Source: Caldifarciminota bacterium
GTDB taxonomy: Bacteria; Hydrothermota; Tepidihabitantia; Tepidihabitantales; Tepidihabitantaceae
DNA: 36,493 nucleotides
Assembly (NCBI GenBank): GCA_030612625.1
Contig: JAUWNN010000004.1
Coordinates: 1 to 36,493, forward strand
Direction of reading: 5' to 3'
This document shows, in pieces, positions 32,717 through 36,493 of the stretch (position 1 is the first letter of the stretch; each line of letters opens with the position of its first letter). The position numbers and the translations under genes were made by a program. The notes beneath the pieces were generated by a model. The model was not told where the DNA came from and ran no database searches. It was given only the letters and a program-made list of their open reading frames with translations.

Positions 32717-34021
32717 TCAATCCTGTGCCGGGTCCTGCCGTCGGACGGCAGTGTCCGCCTTGCTCCCATTCAGGACCGCAGCAACGGCAGCCTCTGCCTG
32801 GACAACAACATCCTGCATGCTCTTCGGCCCTTCGTTGCATCCGGCCACGAATATCCCGGCCCGCTTCGTAGCCACCGGGTCGAATTCAGTAGTCTTGAAG
32901 AACCCGAAATCACCAGGTTCAATCCCCAGGAGCTTTGCCAGCGCATCAGCGCCTGAGTTCGGTTCGATACAGGGAGCCAGCACAACCATGTCAACGTCGA
33001 CCGTATCTTTCCCGGTTTTGCCGTCCTGGTACGTAATTCTCACGCCCTCGCCGTTCCCGGACAACTCCACTCCCCTGGCCCTGACCAGCTTGACGCCTTT
33101 CTCCTTCGCCTCATCCAGGAACTTCTGGCCGGCCTTGCCCGGAGTCGAAAGCTCCTGGAAGAACTCGTGCACTTCGACCCCTTCCACCTTGTCGAATGCA
33201 TAGCAGGCGAACTTGGTGAGATACATGCAGCAGACCTGGGAACAGTACCCCCCGGCATCACGGCCCACGCAGTGAATCAGGCCGATTGACTTCGGCTCCC
33301 TGCCGTCCCGGGTCTTGATTGCGCCTTCGGTCGGCCCGTTCGACGCCCGCAGCCGCTCGAACTCGAACGCATGAAACACGTTCTCAATCTTGCCGTATCC
33401 GTATTCGGGAAACCGGCTCACGTCACCCAACTGGTACCCGGTAGCCACGATAATCGCGCCGACCTTAATTTCCTTTTCCTCGTCCTTCTCCTCGAAGCTG
33501 ATTGCATCGAACATGCACGCGTCCTTGCAGGCGGTGCAATCCTCGCCTTTTGCCCGCAGGCAACAATCCATGTCAATTGCCGGCGCATTCGGCAGCGCGC
33601 CCGCGCAGGCAAGGAATATCGCCTTCCGTTTCATCAGCCCTTCCTCGAACTCGTTGTCGACACTGACCGGGCAAGGCTCAAAGCACGCGCCACACCCGAT
33701 GCAGTTGACGAGGCTGACGTACCTTGCACGACTGGCCAGCTTCACCGTGAAGTCACCGACATCACCCTGAACATCCGTCACGTCGGTCAGGGTCAAGAGC
33801 TCTATGTTCTTGTCTTCAAGGAGCTGCGACTGCTTGGGCGCAATCATGCAGGTGGCGCACTCCATATTCGGGAACACCTCTTCCGACTTGATTACGGTGC
33901 CGCCGAAATACGAGTTGCGCTCGACCAGGTACACCTTCCGGCCCGCGTTCGACAGCAGCAGGCTGGCCTCGATTCCGGCCAGGCCTGCACCGATTACGAG
34001 GACGTTGTTGTTCTCAGCCAT
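32717..34021 (-). CDS. HdrA first-module protein (QmoA-like)
   Basis: The 434 residues have the FAD motif GAGLAG (11-16), cysteine motif FPNMECATCMIAPK, ferredoxin C107-C117, and a second cysteine set around 153-169. The protein ends without C-terminal ferredoxins and has no N-terminal HdrA domain. It corresponds to the first half of the fused tandem HdrA and to QmoA. The ATG at 34021 overlaps the MvhD stop as TGATG; a GTG one codon earlier is possible. The last codons contain the palindrome CTGCCGTCGGACGGCAG, giving an odd AVRRQ tail, so the 3' end may have been altered by a repeat. Confidence 0.9.
   Translation of the reverse strand: MAENNNVLVIGAGLAGIEASLLLSNAGRKVYLVERNSYFGGTVIKSEEVFPNMECATCMIAPKQSQLLEDKNIELLTLTDVTDVQGDVGDFTVKLASRARYVSLVNCIGCGACFEPCPVSVDNEFEEGLMKRKAIFLACAGALPNAPAIDMDCCLRAKGEDCTACKDACMFDAISFEEKDEEKEIKVGAIIVATGYQLGDVSRFPEYGYGKIENVFHAFEFERLRASNGPTEGAIKTRDGREPKSIGLIHCVGRDAGGYCSQVCCMYLTKFACYAFDKVEGVEVHEFFQELSTPGKAGQKFLDEAKEKGVKLVRARGVELSGNGEGVRITYQDGKTGKDTVDVDMVVLAPCIEPNSGADALAKLLGIEPGDFGFFKTTEFDPVATKRAGIFVAGCNEGPKSMQDVVVQAEAAVAAVLNGSKADTAVRRQDPAQD
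32735..32751. repeat. Palindrome CTGCCGTCGGACGGCAG
   Basis: An 8-bp arm palindrome around one central base lies in the last codons of the QmoA-like gene, about 20 bases before the next start. The core GCCGTCGGACGGC also occurs at 36215-36227 and, with one changed end base, at 1151-1164. A half copy lies at 13595-13606. Confidence 0.55.
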
Positions 34022-34449
34022 CACTCAATAAACGGCATCTTCCTCAGAGGATTCGGCCCGAGCTTGGTGATATGCTCGGCAAACTCGTTCGTCACCTCTG
34101 AGAACCGCTTACCTTCCGAAGCTGATATCCACGAGAGTCGGAACCGGTTCGAGTCCAATCCGAAGGTCTCCAGTATCTTGTGCATCAACGCGAACCTTCT
34201 CCGCGCAAGGTAGTTGCCGGTCTGGTAATGGCAGTCACCAGGATGGCAACCCGCAACCAGCACCCCGTCCGCACCCCGCAGATAAGCGGAAAGCAACATG
34301 ACCGGGTCCACCCGGCTCGAACACATCACCCGGATAGTGGTCAGTGTTGCCGGGACCTCCAGCTTATTGCTTCCCGCCAAATCAGCGGCCGCATAAGAAC
34401 ACCAGTTGCACAGGAAACCGACGATATTGGGCTCGAACTTGTCGGCCAA
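34021..34449 (-). CDS. mvhD: MvhD-type 2Fe-2S subunit (first copy)
   Basis: The 142 residues have C14/C17 ([12 protein letters not shown]), C43 (MCSSRVDP) and C68/C73 ([14 protein letters not shown]). It lies between TusA (8-base gap) and the split tandem HdrA (TGATG overlap). In Qmo complexes the MvhD domain is fused to QmoB; here it is a separate gene placed before QmoA-like. It likely links an unknown donor, possibly sulfur-related, to this HdrA pair. Confidence 0.94.
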   Translation of the reverse strand: MADKFEPNIVGFLCNWCSYAAADLAGSNKLEVPATLTTIRVMCSSRVDPVMLLSAYLRGADGVLVAGCHPGDCHYQTGNYLARRRFALMHKILETFGLDSNRFRLSWISASEGKRFSEVTNEFAEHITKLGPNPLRKMPFIE

Positions 34450-34457
34450 GGCGCTGC

Positions 34458-34682
34458 TCAGAACTGAATCTGGGCGTTGAACTTGCCGCCGCCTTCGTCC
34501 CGGCAGAACAACAGAGTCTTACCCGTCCTTTTGCACCAGTTCTCGACGTCCCTCGGGAACGACGGACAATCTGCAAGAACCTCAAGGGTATCACCAGCCT
34601 GCATTTTCGGAGCCTCAACTGCCAGTTTGAGTACCGGCTGGGGACATTTCATTCCGAGCGTATCCAGTTTGTGAACTGCCAT
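34458..34682 (-). CDS. tusA: TusA-like sulfur carrier protein
   Basis: This 74-residue protein has the TusA/SirA signature LDTLGMKCPQPVLKL, where C13 carries the persulfide, followed by the DTLEVLADCPSFPRDVENWCKRTGKTLL core. TusA proteins accept and donate sulfane sulfur, often with DsrE partners. AAGGAGG precedes the ATG by five bases. A DsrE-like gene lies just upstream and MvhD/HdrA just downstream, as in Hdr-linked sulfur gene clusters, although the classic sHdr proteins (HdrB, lipoate-binding protein) are absent. Confidence 0.93.
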   Translation of the reverse strand: MAVHKLDTLGMKCPQPVLKLAVEAPKMQAGDTLEVLADCPSFPRDVENWCKRTGKTLLFCRDEGGGKFNAQIQF

Positions 34683-34691
34683 TTTTCCTCC

Positions 34692-35045
34692 TTAGAATGA
34701 GAAAGTTATCTGCGCGCCCTGAATCTCGGCCATGAACGTGGTGGCGCCCACCAGTTCAACGTCGTCCCGCAGGTCTTCCTTTTTCACATCGCACGCCTCA
34801 AGCGCCAGCTCGCAGAAATAGAGCTTGCCCCCGAGACTCTTGACCCCGTTCCACATCTCGATGAGGTCTGGAAAACCTTTCTTCTTCATGTTCTCGACCA
34901 CGCCCGGCTTGAGCGCAGCCGTTGCGCCCGGGGTGAAAAACACGTATACGGTATCGCCGCTCGCAGCCGCTGACGAACCTAGTACGAATGTCGGGAACAG
35001 GTTCTTTGGTTCAGCACCGTTACAGACAAAGGCCACTTTCGCCAC
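34692..35045 (-). CDS. DsrE-family sulfur-transfer protein
   Basis: This 117-residue protein is of the DsrE/DrsE2 type: KVAFVCNGAEPKNLFPTFVLGSSAAASGDTV at the start, FFTPGATAALKPG, and GGKLYFCELALEAC with two cysteines, then a hydrophobic end. Members relay sulfane sulfur with TusA. I choose the GTG at 35045, because AGGAGG lies four bases upstream; a longer frame exists but lacks support. It is the first gene of the long operon, about 140 bases after the predicted transcription start. Confidence 0.88.
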   Translation of the reverse strand: MAKVAFVCNGAEPKNLFPTFVLGSSAAASGDTVYVFFTPGATAALKPGVVENMKKKGFPDLIEMWNGVKSLGGKLYFCELALEACDVKKEDLRDDVELVGATTFMAEIQGAQITFSF

Positions 35046-35191
35046 ACTTCCTCCTTTTTGATTCTCTCCCCACACGCCAGCAGCCACGCTACTGGCTGGA
35101 AGCAACTGCCTACGTGCTGTCTGCGTGGCGACTCAATTTACCAACGCAGTGCCGAAAAGCAATTCCTCCCATTATACAGATTGCGATAGCG

Positions 35192-35220
35192 ATAATAGAA
35201 ACACCGCCGCCTCATGTCAA
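35192..35220 (-). promoter_or_regulatory. Sigma70-type promoter of the 32-kb operon
   Basis: On the minus strand TTGACA (35215-35220) is followed after exactly 17 bases by TATTAT (35192-35197). A second -10-like TATAAT lies at 35171-35176 without a good -35. The leader to the GTG at 35045 is about 140 bases and contains no ORF that I would support. No other promoter of similar quality was seen inside the run, though I could not scan it exhaustively. Confidence 0.6.
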
Positions 35221-35382
35221 GGAAATCAGCCTCCAGAACGCCCAACAAAGCTACGGTTCACTGTCTACCGTTCAATCGCCTTACCCGAGGAATCGCCGGT
35301 GCGAATGTAACCACGGCCGGGTCAGGCAAACCCGGCCACCTCCACATGGCCAGACTTCTCCCCTGACAGAAAAAACCGCCCG

Positions 35383-35416
35383 CCTCCACGTTCTTGCTTT
35401 GCGTCCTTTGCGCCTT
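35383..35416. repeat. Short CAAAGG-type repeat
   Basis: On the minus strand ACAAAGGCG, CAAAGGACG and CAAAGC follow each other. This short intergenic repeat type is seen in many environmental and cyanobacterial genomes. The DNA between the promoter and 35707 holds no gene that I can support. Confidence 0.4.
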
Positions 35417-35707
35417 TGTGGTTCCGTTGCATTCCCTCTCCCTCGGCGGTTCCTCCTTCTTTGTCATTGCTGGACCACCGCAGGTCGCCGTGGCAATCTC
35501 TCTGCGAACCATCAGCCCTCAGCGGTATGCGGACAGCCATTCCACCAGTCATTTCCTCTTGATTTCGTGATACAAATTTGTCTCCTGGAGGTCAAACCCC
35601 AAGCCCACCCTCCAATAAGCGGTTCAGAACCCTAAGTATAAGGCAAAGTTATGACTTAACCTGCGTTTACGGCCCTGAAAAACCCACACATAGGGGTCAT
35701 TCCCCAG

Positions 35708-36031
35708 GTCGTTTTTCAGATGCTCTAACAGGCTCTTTTGCAGACCCCTTGCTTCGTCCTTGTCCCCGACATTTACCAGCCCATTTCCCGGTCGCTTTCC
35801 CAGTCCCTCTGCTATTCCCATTGTCCGGCCCATTGCTCAGGCCTTTGCCCGAGCCTCTGTTCGGTCCTTTGCTCCAGCCTTCTACCTGCACCTTGGCTGG
35901 TCGTTTTCCGGGCCCTCTACCCGGCCATTTCCCATATCCTTCCGCCCGTGCTTCTCCGATTCCTTTCCCAATCCCCTTGCCCGATGCTTCGACCGGTTCT
36001 TTCTCAAACTTCCTGCTCATCAATTTGCTCA
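35708..36031. repeat. 12-bp-period degenerate array, about 27 units (right)
   Basis: About 27 exact 12-base units run without indels. Base 3 is mostly C, and bases 5-7 are mostly T. It leaves an open minus-strand frame of 108 codons rich in Gly, Lys and Pro, and a plus frame with Phe at nearly every fourth residue. Sequence and amino-acid composition are unlike any domain I know. It is the third array of this period in the window and lies outside the operon, as do the other two. Confidence 0.82.
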
Positions 36032-36093
36032 GGCATCTGGGTTCGTCGCTTTGCCCGGCTGTCGGCCGCTGGCCGAATGCTCGCCTGGTTCAT

Positions 36094-36121
36094 CCTTCAG
36101 CCTTCCGCCTTCATCCTTTCG
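36094..36121. repeat. Heptamer run (CCTTCNN)
   Basis: Four heptamers (CCTTCAG, CCTTCCG, CCTTCAT, CCTTTCG) follow the 12-bp array by about 60 bases. Confidence 0.5.
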
Positions 36122-36214
36122 GACGACGGTCAGCCACCTGTCATTTCGACCCCTTCGCTTCATGTTATTCCGAGGCCCTTCACTTCCTGTCATGCTGCTC
36201 TGCCGGAGGCAGGT

Positions 36215-36384
36215 GCCGTCGGACGGCTCACGCAGCGAAGCATCTCTCATAGTCGTTCAGGGTAAACTCCGCCGAAGAATCTCAGTGCAGGGTGAACTCC
36301 GTGGAGAAATTTCTCTGTGGTGAGCGGTCAGCGGCTGCCGGTCAGCGGGCTGAAGTTACGTATTGTGTCCCCTTAACTCCTAAG
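36215..36384. repeat. Mixed repeat region at the right end
   Basis: It contains the palindrome GCCGTCGGACGGC (36215-36227), two tandem copies of a roughly 30-base unit starting CAGGGTRAACTCCG (36258-36287 and 36288-36319), two 14-base CGGTCAGCGG units (36325-36352), and an inverted copy of the TTAAGGGG motif (36358-36376). I see no gene from here to the end of the window. Confidence 0.55.
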
Positions 36385-36493
36385 ACGGGTCGGGCCGCGG
36401 TTCGGTGCCTGTTGTGGCTGCCGTGGCCGTTGCGAGTCAAGGGTAGGGGTGTGACGTCGTAGCGGCGGTCTTGTCGAGTGCCGTGACGGTGAC

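Noticed and set aside
19415-34449. Selenocysteine (in-frame TGA) in MvhD or MvhA
   Set aside because: All expected positions are cysteine codons in the four MvhD copies and in the large subunit, and reading frames are uninterrupted.
3234-35045. HdrB (CCG domain) hidden in one of the Fe-S proteins
   Set aside because: None of the translated proteins has the paired cysteine-rich CCG pattern. The dicluster proteins use ferredoxin motifs instead.
35697-36023. 108-codon Gly/Lys-rich minus-strand ORF
   Set aside because: It is the translation of the 12-bp array; no ribosome site or domain supports it as a gene.
2-36031. CRISPR arrays
   Set aside because: The periodic arrays have units of 7, 8 or 12 bases without spacers, and no cas gene is present.
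1-36493. tRNA or rRNA genes
   Set aside because: I saw no cloverleaf-like segment with a conserved T-loop and no rRNA motif. This was by eye only.

Overview
This window is dominated by one strand-coherent block of about 32 kb on the minus strand, running from a promoter near 35,200 down to about 3,234. Genes overlap by 1-29 bases or lie a few bases apart, so it reads as one very long operon. Nearly all products are soluble flavin and iron-sulfur electron-transfer proteins of the HdrA/MvhD/NuoEF/FrhB type, plus a [NiFe]-hydrogenase. The host is a strict or facultative anaerobic bacterium: Shine-Dalgarno sequences, a sigma70-like promoter, and HndB/NuoE/NuoF, DRTGG and two-component families. 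The base composition is GC-rich. The lineage cannot be fixed from the sequence; the repeat-rich intergenic DNA recalls uncultured candidate phyla (for example WOR-3-like), but that is a guess.

In transcription order the operon holds five sections. (1) A sulfur-linked module: DsrE-like, TusA, MvhD, and a tandem HdrA encoded as two genes. It is followed by two paralogous dicluster 4Fe-4S proteins and a second MvhD. (2) A group-3c-like hydrogenase module: HdrA, MvhD, MvhG, MvhA and maturation protease. (3) An Flx-like NAD(P)H module: fused tandem HdrA, MvhD, two dicluster proteins, an FAD/NAD(P)/2Fe-2S flavoprotein and HdrC. (4) A two-component pair whose kinase is fused to a complete FrhB-like protein. 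(5) A NuoEF-type module with an HdrA N-terminus fused to NuoE, an HndB-like ferredoxin, NuoF, five regulatory proteins (two DRTGG, CBS-HATPase, PHP, HATPase) and an 1107-residue fusion of a NuoG/HydA-like ferredoxin head to HdrA. A secreted WG-repeat protein ends the run.

The working model is a set of flavin-based electron-bifurcating or confurcating complexes sharing H2, NAD(P)H, ferredoxin and perhaps protein persulfides as donors or acceptors. No HdrB (CCG-domain) subunit, no [FeFe] H-cluster domain and no membrane subunit is present, so the terminal acceptor is unknown. The most unusual points are the HdrA that appears divided between two polypeptides with swapped Nuo partners, the FrhB-histidine kinase fusion, and the coexistence of three genetic layouts of the tandem HdrA.

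The flanks (1-3,200 and 35,230-36,493) are gene-poor. They carry an ORF6N gene, a DUF2283 gene paired with a putative nuclease-like gene, a methyltransferase remnant and a four-helix-bundle gene. They also carry abundant short-period repeats: three indel-free 12-bp arrays, many heptamer runs, octamer elements that also sit inside coding sequences, palindromes, and inverted copies of a TTAAGGGG-type motif near both ends.
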